Positions 20,700-32,208 of a stretch of 64,000 nucleotides of DNA are shown here, piece by piece; position 1 is the first letter of the stretch; every line of letters begins with the position of its first letter. A program made the position numbers and the translations under genes. The stretch comes from Dactylellina haptotyla (Eukaryota > Ascomycota > Orbiliomycetes > Orbiliales > Orbiliaceae): NCBI GenBank assembly GCA_031310005.1, contig CM062388.1:1-64000 (forward strand), given 5' to 3'. The notes under the pieces are model-generated. The model worked only from the letters and a program-made list of their open reading frames with translations. It was not told where the DNA came from and did no database searches.

Positions 20700-21650
20700 G
20701 AGAGGAAAGAGAGGGTGAGAGTTACAGATACCTTTTTGTCATTTTCATTATCTTTGGCATTCTTTGCTTTTCGTCTCCACTAAGTTTTTGTCATTTTTCA
20801 CACGTTGATTGGCTGGAGTTTGGTTTTCTTGAGATATTCTTGCCGGCGTTTTGGTGGGCGGTCGAGCGGATAGCATGAAAATGCTCTTTGGCGTTCTTTT
20901 TTCAATGATTGTATATAATATGAACAGTTCGGTTAATCCCCGCATCCCTTCTACCACGAGACTCTATCGGAACTCGGTATCTCATGTGGCTGTGGACACT
21001 CTCGCGACGATCAAAAACACTCTGAACCCCTGTCCAGTTAAGCTAGCGATCATTTTGGGCCTCAAAATTGCATCCAAGGCTGTTATGGGTCCGAGCTCTC
21101 GCCTCCAATTTCCAACCCACTCTTGAAGGTTCCACAATCTTAGCACCTTGGAAATTTAGGGAGTGTGATAACAAACGGAACTTATTCACAAAGCATTCAT
21201 TCATAGATATTTCCAATCCTTTTCTAAATCTAGAAATAGGGATATCGTGAATACCTCTCAACTTTGCGAACGTCATCACTATAATTGAAACCCCTTTCTT
21301 TGAGTGATGTGAAATCGTGTGCCTGACTGACTGACCGACCGACGACATCAGTCTCGGCCTCAGGGCAGTGCCTGGAGCCTGAACCAAAGTCCCCTGTTTT
21401 CTGACTTGTTACACGATTGTACAAGATGCTCCTATGCCTAGTCGCGCAAACCTCCCCGTCTAACCCTCGATCTTACGGTTATGGCTGGTGTTAAGCCAGA
21501 CTCTATCACACTATCAGCACCCCGCATCCATCACCCCGCATCGTCTATGCTCCTGTCTTTGTGTACCGGACGAAAAGCCTAGGCATATGAGCTAAGATTT
21601 CTGTATCACCATACTATCCGTCGCCAGCGAAGCTTGACGAAATCTCAACA
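20700..21650. other. Intergenic, 951 bases, no gene seen
   Basis: This covers the SEN2 3' UTR and the upstream region of the first GEN1-like gene. An open plus-strand frame at 20851-21126 has no Kozak-like start and looks random. The last 200 bases are rich in CCG/CACC and precede the start at 21651. Confidence 0.45.
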
Positions 21651-23393
21651 ATGGGACGAACTATTCCCAAGTATGTTACACGATACTCTCTACCAGAACG
21701 TGGTCATGTCTAACAAAGCTAGTCTCTGGAAGAAACTAGATAAGAAAGGTCTGGGCCACGTTAAATCTCTAGCGGCTCTATCTTCGTCGCACTTCGAAGA
21801 GCACGGCCGACCCTTCCGTATAGCTCTAGACCAAGATTCATGGAACTATGGTTTCACAAAAACGGAGGAGCGCGGAATTCAAAGACACCAAAAGTCTGAA
21901 TTTCGGAAGAGGGTGTTACAAGAAGCTTTTGCAGAATACTCTGCCACCGCGGAATTCAACGACAAGGTCGAGCTTTTCCACCGTGAGGTGAACGTATTCG
22001 AGCGGTTGGTGGCGTACATGTCCCTCAATATACAGCTGCATGTCGTCTTTCCATTACCACTTCCCGAGAGCGCTGTCGGGGAACTCGGTGACCGTTATCG
22101 GGATGCGAATGGGAATATATCAATTTGGTTCAAGTTGTTAGGATGTTTAGGCGTTACCTTCCACGCGGCGTTGAACCCAGCTGCAGAATGTGCACACATG
22201 CAAGCCAAGGGTCTTGTAGATGCAGCTTGGAGTAATGACGCTGATATTTTGGCTTTTGCTGGACCCGAGTCGATTATATTCAGAGACAAAATGGAAAGCG
22301 GCGTTATAAGCAATTCGAATATCATAGCTTACGACACGAAGAGTCTCGCTGAAACGGGACTGGGATGGGAAGAGTTACTGCTGTTTCAAACGCTTAAGCG
22401 TTGTGGATATGATAACATTGACATTGCGCAAAGTGGACGTGAAAACGTCTTCGATGTTAGTAAAAAAGGTGCGTGGCATGTCATTTTGGCAGAATGGAAT
22501 AACTCTTGACGACGCTAATGCTTCCTCCAGATGCAGCATTGAGCTACTCCCAGTGCAGGAGCCAGGGTGACCTCGAAGAATGGTTCAATAACCATCTACA
22601 GCCATACGCTGATCCTGATAAACTCAAACATCAAGTACTCCGAGATTACCAACTTCTAGCAGTGATAGGATCACTTGACGATATCGAAAGCTGTCAGTTG
22701 CGCCGGAAGACTAATAGACGAATAATAAAAGAAGAGCAGCGCTGGGAACATGCGGAGTCTTTCTACGTGACAAATATGGTAGACAAGACGCGAGTGTTGT
22801 GGGAATATGTGCGGGATACGTTCTGGATCAAGGAAAGCTGGTTCATGGAGTTGATGAGTGGTGCCTTGTTATCTCGTGATCTCAGAAATAGAACCTTGGA
22901 TGCGCAAGTGAAATCACCAGATGTTGATGACTCGGTATCTCCGTTAATTCAATTCGCTGTGAATATTGAATACATCCCGTCGTTGTGGAACTTGAGAACG
23001 AGGTTAAAAGAAAAGCCTAGGAAAACTTTACTTAAACCATTTGTTCTCAAGATTCTTATCACCGCGAGGAATGCAAGTTCAGAGGCTTTGCAACAGTACA
23101 CAATACACGAGGATCCGGATCCAGATTCCGTTGATCGAAACGATTCTCGTGATCAGGGAACCAAAACCCGCGTGTTGGACTCGGAAAAAGACAAATTGGG
23201 TTCTCGAATCTCAAAACTTGAATCCCACTCCGTGGATTCGCAACCGTCTGCCCTTCAAACCAGAACCAACGATAATTTCCAGGTTCGTAAGGAGAAACGA
23301 AGAAAGCGGCGACCGAAGCGGATTCGAGAGACGGAAAACTCCCGATCTTCGGACTTAGAATTGCCTCTCAATAAGAAAAAAAAGTGTCATTAA
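21651..23393 (+). CDS. GEN1/XPG-type nuclease paralog A, active site eroded
   Basis: This is a FEN1/XPG/GEN1-superfamily protein. Exons are 21651-21670, 21723-22468 and 22531-23393, giving 542 residues; introns are 52 and 62 nt (GTATGT/CTAG and GTGCGT/CCAG). The rebuilt N-terminus MGRTIPNLWKKLDKKG matches the MGIxGLW start of GEN1-like proteins, and HFEEHGRPFRIALDQDSW matches the XPG-N core. The XPG-I block is present but altered. The VFDG motif is replaced by VVFPLP. The GEAEAEC motif is replaced by NPAAEC, losing both catalytic Glu. The SNDADIL motif keeps both Asp. The C-terminus is a dense nuclear-localisation tail (RKEKRRKRRPKR, NKKKK). Nuclear DNA or nucleoprotein binding without normal phosphodiesterase activity is inferred. 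It is followed in tandem by a second paralog. Confidence 0.82.
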
Positions 23394-24183
23394 TACACTT
23401 ACTCACTATTTGACCATGATTTGTACTGCTTTTCGAGTCCAAATATTCGTATTTCTTTTTGCCGATTGAGCGTAGCACGTATTACCTTTCTGTTTTGAAT
23501 CTATTTACAACGCAAAACTTTGTTGCATTTTACAAAGCTCTTCAACCTCTGTCGATAATTTTGACCAACTTATAATTTCCAGAGTCATTACCCGAGTGTT
23601 TGATGCTCGTGATTCAATATTTGTAGGAATTTATTACCATGATAATCGGAGGCCAAGATAACCATTGAGACTCAGGAAATGATTGGCCTACCACGTTTAG
23701 AAAACCTCTCTACTAAATTGAGTGGGCTTGCCTTCAGAAAATTATCTCCATGGATTCGGTAATTGCATTATTACAAGTGCCTGTCTCAGCATGTCCGACG
23801 GAAAGTCGGAAGTCGTAAGCAAGCGAGGTCATGGGGATCCACAAGCCAGACCTCCAGTTACCCTATGTTTGATTGGCCTATAGGACCAGCATCACGTCCT
23901 CTTCTTTGGAAGATCTATTAGAACATTTGGGTTGGATGGAATGAGAAATGCCTCCAAATACCGAACCCCGTGGGTAAAAACCATGGGGCAACGCACTTAG
24001 AATCTAATCCCGTGTAACCTCGAAAATATTTCTCTAATCCTGCAGAGCATCATTCTAGAGCGGTCTGGGTCGAGAAATGTCTACGAAAGGTAACACAGTG
24101 CTTATAGTTACTCTCTAGGCTTTCCCTTGCTCTTGTCTTTTAATGCACTAGTTTAATTCTATCTTTTCGCCTGGATCATATCC
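23394..24183. other. Spacer between the two GEN1-like genes
   Basis: This 790-base region holds the 3' UTR of paralog A and the promoter of paralog B. It has no long open frame. It does not look like a copy of the region upstream of paralog A, so any duplication is old. Confidence 0.5.
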
Positions 24184-26196
24184 ATGTCTACACAGTATGT
24201 ATTTTGCTCTTATTCTTGCCGTCTTAGGGGAATTACCTAACCTTTCAATAGAATATGGGAGCTCCTCGGTCGAGGGGTAATTCAGTCATTAGCAAGCATG
24301 TCGAATTCATGTCACAATAAATCCAGTCGTCCGCTACGAATCGCAATCAACGCCGAGGAGTGGTGGGAGGCGTTTACAAACGGAATGTCGGAAAGATCCA
24401 ACGATGGCAAATATAGAGAATCACAGACGGAGGAGTGCATAGGAGACCGAGTCTGGGAACTATCGACTATGAACGTCCAAGTCTGGTTTGTTTTCCCAGA
24501 GTTCATTGAGCGAAGACAAACTCGAACCAAAAGAGGGAGAGGGGCGAACATCACTGGTGACAGAATGAAGTGCCTAAGACAGATGCTAAGGTTGATGAAT
24601 GTCCCATGCCACGACGTCAAAGAGAACCCATTGATAGAATGTGTCCGTATGCAGCGTGGAGGGGTAGTGGATGCCGTCTGGACGGAAAACTCTGACGCGA
24701 TATTATATGGGTGCACACAAGTGTTAAAGTTCATACGGCTCTCCGATTGCGAAAAATGCGGTCCGAAATACCAGAATATAACACGACTAGTTCGAGAGGG
24801 GAAATTGCCACCAGGACGAGATATTGACTATCATCATGTCAGGTACTATAAAGTACCAGAAATTCTGGAGGTTATTAGATTCACTCGCGAAGAACTCATT
24901 ATTTGCGCCCTACTAGGAGCGACCTCAAGCGCTGGTGCCACCATTCTTTCGAGGAAGGTTGTAGAGTTGGATCGAAGTAAGTCTCCGAATTCGTCAAAGA
25001 GGTTTCTTGATTCTAATCTACTTGCGTATTTATCAGGCCCTACGAACTGGCAACGAATCAGTAAATGTAAAAATGCGCAGCAATTAGCATTGGTTCAAGC
25101 TGAAATCGAGACGAAGTTAAACGCAGAAGGGTTTGATCTCCGAAAATTATCGTGCCATCTCACCTTCAACAAATTGCGGGCATATCTGCAGCCAAAGTGG
25201 CCTGTGTTAGCTCCACCGGACACAAAATTGAAAGATATTAAGAAAGCGTGGACCAAACCGTTACACGAGTACCGCCTACGAGAGTTTTGCTACGCAAACT
25301 TTAAAATGAGTTCCCATGATTTTATTCAGTGCTATGGCGCTGGCATCTTAGGGAGGAAGCTAATTCTAGCAGATAAAGCCGCCCGTGCTTCAATTCTGCA
25401 GCAACCGAGACTCGGAGTTAAAGTGGCTCCCATTCAGAATAGCAGTAGTCTTGTCAGGCTGCAGTTCAAGCCGTACTGGGGTACGGATATAAGCTTTGAT
25501 CTTCTTCTCGATCACGAAGAGTCGACCGCACAGGAGTTATCCACGCCTTTATTCAGTTGTGAGGATGACACGGAAGAAGGGTTCGCAAGAGCTTTGATTG
25601 AACCTCATCTTTCGCCAGAGCAAACACTAGAGTATCAAGCTGGCTTTACTACAGGGGTTAAACGTCGCCACCCGGAGAGTCGAGATCCGAATCCGAGACC
25701 TCAGAAACGGATACCTGTAGAAGTAATCAGTAAACTAACCGAGAGAGCTAAAGCTTTGTTTAATGATCTAGACAGAATGAGATCGCTCTTGAGTGACCAG
25801 GATTCTGTATTGGTGAACATGACACCAATAGTTCCCAACACCACTCAGGTTGCTGAATTTTCAGAGCAAGTACCAACATCGGCGGGCGATAACGAAACAA
25901 GCTCATCCCCTCCTCCTTCGTCACCAGAGCAGCGGCACCTAAGAATTCCTGTGCTAGGAGCCGCGCTCAATAGATATCTTAATGACTCGACAGTCTCTGC
26001 ACCACCACCTTATGAGCCTCGGCGACTCGAGCTTGCAACCCCGCAGATTCTTCCCAATATACCTTTGGTTCCAGCTGTGAGGGTGGCTATATCTACCCCA
26101 GATCCGGCACCAAAGGCGGAACCTACGCTTACTAGTAATTTTGCTGTTGTCATTCCGATGAGGGGTGGCAAAGAAAGTCCCATAACAATCGATTGA
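24184..26196 (+). CDS. GEN1/XPG-type nuclease paralog B, active site lost
   Basis: This is the second member of the tandem pair. My model has exons 24184-24194, 24252-24976 and 25037-26196 (631 residues). Intron 1 (57 nt, GTATGT, branch CCTAACC, AATAG) restores IWELLGRG, which is the LW-ELG block of GEN1-like N-termini. Intron 2 (60 nt, GTAAGT to TCAG) is in frame, so its use cannot be proved from the frame alone. SRPLRIAINAEEWW aligns with the XPG-N core but has Asn for the metal-binding Asp. The VFDG motif is VFPEF. GEAEAEC is NPLIEC. The EDxD motif is ENSD. Only one acidic ligand clearly remains. A conserved middle domain continues to about residue 470, then a Pro/Ser-rich disordered tail. 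It is almost certainly non-catalytic as a classical flap or Holliday nuclease. Confidence 0.8.
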
Positions 26197-27161
26197 TTTC
26201 CCCGTCTTAAATATTTTCCTTTGTGAGATCTTTCCATGTTTAACTTTCATTTATTATTCTGGGACTAAATTGACAGTGGAAATTTGCCTGAGTACTCTTG
26301 AACTAACTTGCTTTATTTCTGTGTATTTCCTTTCCTTCTTGCGCACTTCAATACTGGCCTTTTCTTTTGTTTTACCCTCCCTCGGATTTCTTTTATTTCG
26401 TCTTATTATCTATCTTCCTCGCGTTCCTTTTCTAATATCTTCGTTCGACTTTGACTTCTGAATGGTTTTAAGTCTTCGATAGGAAATCACCGCTTCTTTT
26501 ACTTGGCAAATTTGCTCTTGAACGATTGTAAATAAATCGGACCTTTCTCTTCTTGTTGTTCGCTTCGTTTAGTTTTTTGGAGATAATAATCTTTTCCATT
26601 AGAGCAGATCCGTTCTAACTCTCTGTTTGAGTTCGATTATTAGCCAACAACCTAGAAAATTAAAATTTTAAATAGTCTAGACTGTATATATATGCGAGAT
26701 GTCAGATTTGGGGTCGGTTCCACGACGGCGTTGTGTAATATAGATAATATATGTGAATTTACTGATTCCAATACGAACGTTTCACACAGGGGTAAGTGCT
26801 CCGAAGGTATAAAGGCGGGAAATTTTCAAATCTGATCCGTGAGACCGGTAAAAAAGAAGAGATATCGCGCAGGAGCTAGGTTTAGTGATGTCGACGATAT
26901 AGATAGCTATGCGGGGTGGCAAATATAAAGTGAGGAGGTAACCTCGAATCGCTCCGAGGCAACGACATCAACTTTGACACCATAAAAGTGCCATGGGTTA
27001 CGACCCAAATTTTTAAAATGTAACCGTTCCAATCCAGGTCCTGATTCTGAAAGTATATATAGTTATAAACAGAGATGGAGCCGTAGTCAAATAGGATACC
27101 AAATATTAGATTTGCAACTCCGTCTGCTTATATTGAACAGCCAAATACTTTATGACTGAGA
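26197..27161. other. AT-rich intergenic, 965 bases
   Basis: The first 300 bases are T-rich 3' UTR of paralog B. The remainder is AT-rich with TATATATA at about 26684-26693 and a TATATATAG near 27053-27061, about 100 bases upstream of the S53 start, which could serve as its TATA element. No gene is seen. Confidence 0.45.
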
Positions 27162-29825
27162 ATGAAGTCCGCTTCTTATCTCGTTCTGCTAAAACTGGCT
27201 GGGGCACTGGCAACACCGCTAGCTAAGCATGTCATTCACGAGAAACGAGATATTGGGAATCATGCCTGGATCAAACGGAATCTAGCCGATGCATTTTCTA
27301 TCTTGCCAATGCGTATTGGTTTGGTGCAGAGGAATCTCGACTACGGCCATAACCTACTGATGGAAATGTATGCTTTCATGATTAAGGTGGTTTGACAAGC
27401 ACTGATTCTGAATTTTACAATTGTAGTTCGAACCCGGAATCACCAAGCTACGGAAAGCATCTTTCGGAAGATCAGGTGCTCGAAATGTTTGCACCGTCTA
27501 GAGATAGCGAACGAGCGGTTATAGAATGGTTGCAATCGTCTGGAATTGCACTAGAAAGAATATCTATATCTCACAATCGCCAATGGGTTCAATTCGACGC
27601 TCCAGTATCTGACGTTGAAAGACTTTTGCGCACGGAGTATAATATATATGAACATGAACCGACTGGTAGGATTAATGTCGCTTGCGACGAGTAGGTGAAA
27701 TCATCCCTAATGTGGAATTGTTTGAAGACCTAATATCTCTGACCAAACTCATTTTAGGTACCATGTACCCGATGATATCCAGAAACATATCGACTATATA
27801 AATCCTGGTATAAAGCTATTCCCGCTTTCGGGCCCCAAGGCACTTAAAAGCCTCCCCAAACGGGAACTAGGGGCCCAGCAACTGGCGGTCAAAGAAAAAC
27901 GACAGGCGCGGCCGCAACCACCAAGTTTTATCTTACGCCCCATAAAGACGGTTATAGATCTTCTTCGTGGGCTTTTAGTGCAAACTTTGAGCGAGGCATT
28001 CCCTTGTAGCTTCGTGAACCCCATAGCTATTACCCCAAAATGCGTTCGCGAACTTTACAACATTACTGCCCTAGCTCAAATGGCTACTGTGAATGCGACC
28101 AACAAAATGGGTATCTTCCAAGGACTGGGCCAATTATACGCCGTAACGGATATTGAGTCTTTCAACATGTTCTTTACTGGAATTCCCGTCGGAAGCGGTA
28201 CCCCTGAACTAAGAAGTATCGATGGCGGCAGAGGAGGCGTGAGTCAGCTCACCGATCAAGCTGGAGCTGAATCCAATCTGGATATTCAATCCTCACATCA
28301 CATCATCTACCCGCAAGGTCAAGTTGTTTTCTCAGTTGATGACGTGCCAACCCAAACTGCATACAACTATTCAGGGTTTCTGAATAACTATCTAGATGGT
28401 ATTGATGGGTCATATTGTAGTTTAACTGCTTTTGGTGTAACTGGTAACTCAAATAATACTAATCCGCCGCTTGATCCACTATACCCCAATCCCCAGAATG
28501 CAGGTAAAGCGGGAGCTTATCCCGGACCTCTGGACTGTGGGAAACAAAATGCCACTTATGTCACATCTATCTCTTATGGAGGCCCTGAGAATACTTTGGC
28601 TCTGCCAGCGAACTATCAACGAAGGTATCTGATATCTGCTACTGTTAAGAATAGTATTAATTTCTATAAAGTTTTTTGCTAACCAACACGGGAATTTAGG
28701 CAATGTTTTGAATTTATGAAGTTGGCACTCCGGGGTTATACGCACGTAGTCGCATCCGGTGACTCTGGCGTAGCTACCTACGGCGAGGATGACGACAATC
28801 CGAACGCATGTCTTCGCGAAGCTGGCGTAACCACGGGTGGTGGGAAAATATTCAATCCTGACTTCCCATCGAGTAAGAATTTATTCTCAATCATATTTTC
28901 CAATTGGCCGGGACTAACGGACCCCCAATTTCAGATTGTCCCTACATATTAGCTGTCGGCAGCACAGAATACACAACTATTAACAACAAAGCGGGAGAAA
29001 GAGCAACCAGGCAATTCGGATCCGGAGGCGGGTTTTCAAATATTCACGAACAACCGAGCTACCAACAGGCAGCAGTGGAGAGTTATTTAAGTGCGAATAA
29101 GAATTCCTTCGGCTTTGGGAGCTATGATTTAAGAGACGATACCCAGCATATCGGTTCTAACGGGGGTGTCTACAATGCTGGGGGAAGAGGTTATCCTGAT
29201 GTAGCTGCTGTAAGTCTTAACAATTAATTGTGATATGGCCTATGCCGACGTATTCTGACTCTTACTTTGGGTAGTTGGGTGCCAATTTGATCATATGGGC
29301 AAGTTTAACAGTTCAACATATACCACCTACAATGTCGTTGTTCAGGATTTGACTCATGTGACTAGACTAATGGACTACCTGCGCTGGTCGGGGGAACATC
29401 TGCGTCTGCTCCCATTTGGGCAGCGATGCTAACCAGGGTGAATGAAGAGCGCCTTAAAAAAAATCTGTCGACCGTTGGATTTGTTCAACCAGCACTTGTA
29501 AGTATTGAATACACTTTTCAAATTAGTCACAGTTCTAATAATCTGGGGATGCAGTACCAAAACGCTGCTAAATTTAAGTAAGTAACTATGGCCCCGACAA
29601 AATCTGAAGCCATAATAATCCCGTGTGTGAAATAGTGATATTATAGATGGGAACAATCCCGGTTGCAATACTACAGGTTTCCCGGCTGCTAAAGGCAAGG
29701 GCATCGAATCTCGAGGCAGACTCACTAGCTAACTCTCGTTGTTCACTTTAGGCTGGGATCCTGTGACAGGTCTGGGTTCTATTCAAATGAATAAGTTGTT
29801 TGAGATTTTTGGCGTTGGGGCTTAA
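27162..29825 (+). CDS. Secreted sedolisin (tripeptidyl-peptidase, S53)
   Basis: This is an acid serine-carboxyl peptidase with a propeptide. My model has ten exons (27162-27367, 27427-27690, 27758-28624, 28700-28872, 28935-29209, 29275-29298, 29366-29497, 29555-29577, 29636-29694, 29752-29825) for 698 residues, and every junction keeps phase. A short signal peptide precedes the propeptide block SPSYGKHLSEDQVLEMF. The catalytic residues are in ESNLD (Glu, Asp), ASGDSG (oxyanion Asp) and GGTSASAP (Ser). The calcium-site region GNNPGC to GWDPVTGLG is intact. Two introns (29299-29365 and 29695-29751) use GC donors, GCAAGT and GCAAGG. Exon 6 is only 24 nt. An insertion of about 50 residues with dibasic sites (PKRE, KEKRQ) sits at the pro/mature boundary, making the protein longer than the usual 600 or so residues. 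Confidence 0.87.
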
Positions 29826-30650
29826 GAAGCATGCTGAAACTTTTGAGGACGCGACGATATTTCAATAGGCATCGCTTAGTTGCCTCATTTGACTTTACCT
29901 TCGATAGCTTTCGAGCAGCTATACGGACAGGCTGCTCTATAAGGCTGATAGTTTTGTGGCGTTCAAAAGGGCTAAAAGTAATAAAATGTGTCAACCATGC
30001 CTACTTAATTAACACAGAGGGTGTATGGTATATAACTAAAAATATACCGTAAAGATTGACAATATTTACCGCTACTATAATCACAATTATTGTGGCTCAG
30101 GGCGCTTACTTCTCCTTGCAAGGCCTTGAATATTATTTAAACCATTTACCAGGTGCCACCATGGGCGAAATTGGAAAAAAAGACCGTCACTTCGATTCCC
30201 GGAAAGAACAAGTACTACAGAGAGCCCGGAGATCCAAACCCAGATTTGGATAACGTATATCACCTGGAGATACCATGTACCACTAAGAGGATCGTGTTGA
30301 CAAGTTCGAGCCGCAACACATGTGTCTAGAGACGTTTAGACGACATTTGCGGTGCTCAATGCCATTCAAGGCTACAGTGCGATAACTGATCCTACCTAGC
30401 ATACCCACAGTTCGAACTAAAAATCGGCGCAAAACCGCGAGGCTATAAAAATTGGACTGCTCTATCAGCATCCACACGTTTGAAAGAGAGGGGCTCGACT
30501 CCAACACTCCGAATACTACAATACATGACATATTTTTTGCAAGAAAGTTCTGGATTCGAGCTCAATTTTTTTTCCAATGACCTTATTAAGAACAAAAAAC
30601 TGGTATCACCGCAATTCTTCCACCAAAAACGGAATGTCTCTAACATAAGA
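29826..30650. other. Intergenic, 825 bases, no gene seen
   Basis: This separates the S53 gene from the cell-surface protein gene. One short frame near 30180-30290 has mildly protein-like composition but no start, splice partner or recognisable motif. No TATA-like element stands out. Confidence 0.4.
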
Positions 30651-31894
30651 ATGGATTTGCCAATCGTAATACTTATGCTTCTGCTTCAATTACCGTCTGT
30701 GCTGTCTCATCTCCAAAAGGTTCAGCGTGATGCTGTGGTGTCTGTAGAGACCCCCCAGCGCGAAGAGTTGGCGCATTTTTTGAATCATCATACAACACTC
30801 CAGTAGCGGAGTATACTGACGGAGGCCTCCTCACAACCACCTTCACTCTGCCATCAAATTGTGCTCAAGGTACTCGGACCAATGCTTTTGACAGCACTGA
30901 TATTGCTGATGGGACAACATATTTGTATCAATATGGGCAGTATGCTGTAGGGTGCTATCCAGGTGCCTCTAGTTCTTGCTGTCCTCCCGGTTACCCTTCG
31001 AATGCTTTAAATTACTTTCATTACGGGATTTCGAGCAGCAGAGCCAGCTACACGAAGCAATGTCCGCCAGGATACACCACAGTGGACCATTATTTTTATA
31101 CCAAACCGTCTCCAAATGCGATTATTCTGGTCTCGGAGACTGCAACAGCCACCCCGTGCTGCCCGATGTAAGTTACTGAAGTTTCTTGGTTTACTATAAG
31201 AATAATATCTAATGACGGCTTGCCCGATAACAAGTACTAAGAATAATGTACGTTTAATGATAGATACCTGTACTACGTAATCTCATCTGGGGTAGTTATA
31301 ACCTCTAGTGCTAGAACAGCTGATGGAATGAGCCTGATAAGCACGGCAGAGGTCTCCGGTGAAACTATAGGAACTCCCATGTGCTGGTACTTCTACGGAC
31401 AACTGCTTCAGAGTGAAATTAGTACAGCTGTAGTTCCTGCGACAGCAACTACGGAGGTCACTGTTTTTCGCACTACCGTGGAGATCATGGCGGTGCCCCT
31501 TTATGTTTTTAACGAAGCAACAATGACGTCTACCAAGAGTAGCGAAACACCTACCTATAGGAACGAATCGACTACTACCTCAAGCCCACCGCCTACTGGC
31601 ACATCGAATAGTCCTGATGATCCGGGCAGTGGCGGGTCCAGGTTACCGAATGCTACAATTGCAGGCATAGCTGTTGGGATTGGCATCCCTGTGATTCTTC
31701 TGGCAATGTTTACATATTGGTTTTTCGTGCGATGCCCACACTACCACCTGGGGTCGTGGTCGATAATGGGGAATACGGTGGTATTAGCTAGATTGAAGGC
31801 ACAGTATGGCCTTAAGAATCATACCGCAAATATTGGTCCGGATTGTGAGATATTGCAAAGAACCAACGGCTTATTAACGCCCTTTAGATATTAG
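30651..31894 (+). CDS. Single-pass cell-surface protein with Cys-rich ectodomain
   Basis: I recognise the layout but not a named gene. A signal peptide (MDLPIVILMLLLQLPSVLS) is followed by an ectodomain with TTTFTLPSNC, CCPPGYPSN, QCPPGYTT and TPCCP. A Ser/Thr-rich stalk follows, then one membrane span (IAGIAVGIGIPVILLAMFTYWFF) and a short cytoplasmic tail. Ectodomains with CCPxGY repeats and this topology occur in many ascomycete surface proteins of unknown ligand. The exon break at 31168-31263 (GTAAGT to GATAG) is clear. Between 30690 and 30770 the signal-peptide frame must switch to the ectodomain frame. A short intron ending at 30765 would do this, but its signals are weak, so the 5' structure is uncertain. 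Sensing or adhesion at the plasma membrane is inferred only. Confidence 0.68.
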
Positions 31895-32208
31895 ATAGTA
31901 CTAGGAAACTATTAATCCCATCTTACCCCATCCTAGATCATTTCTCCTCATATATAAAGTCCCAATTTCTTTTGCCAATTCAAATCTTTATTTAGAAATA
32001 TTCCTGTATTCAGTCATTTATTTATATATTTAATATTGTTCGGAATAAGCCTCCCATTAACGAGGCCCGACTATCGAAAATTAGCAAATAATCTTGAATT
32101 TGAGAAGTAAACTTTGGATGGCATGTAATGGCGGGCGGTATAATCGAGCAGCTACGTATACGAACGGGTTGTGCTACAAGGCAGATAATGCGATGATATT
32201 GTTAGACG
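31895..32208. other. Convergent 3' region
   Basis: This 314-base AT-rich stretch lies between the 3' ends of the surface-protein gene and the thioesterase-like gene. It holds TTTATATATTTAATATTG-type runs fitting polyadenylation signals. No gene is seen. Confidence 0.45.

Noticed and set aside
27420-27445. tRNA B-box-like string (complement of TTCGAACCCGGA)
   Set aside because: It falls in the coding exon of the S53 propeptide and there is no A box or cloverleaf at the right spacing.
30180-30290. Possible gene fragment (frame containing KNKYYREPGDPNPDL)
   Set aside because: Under 40 codons, no start, no splice partner and no family I can recognise.
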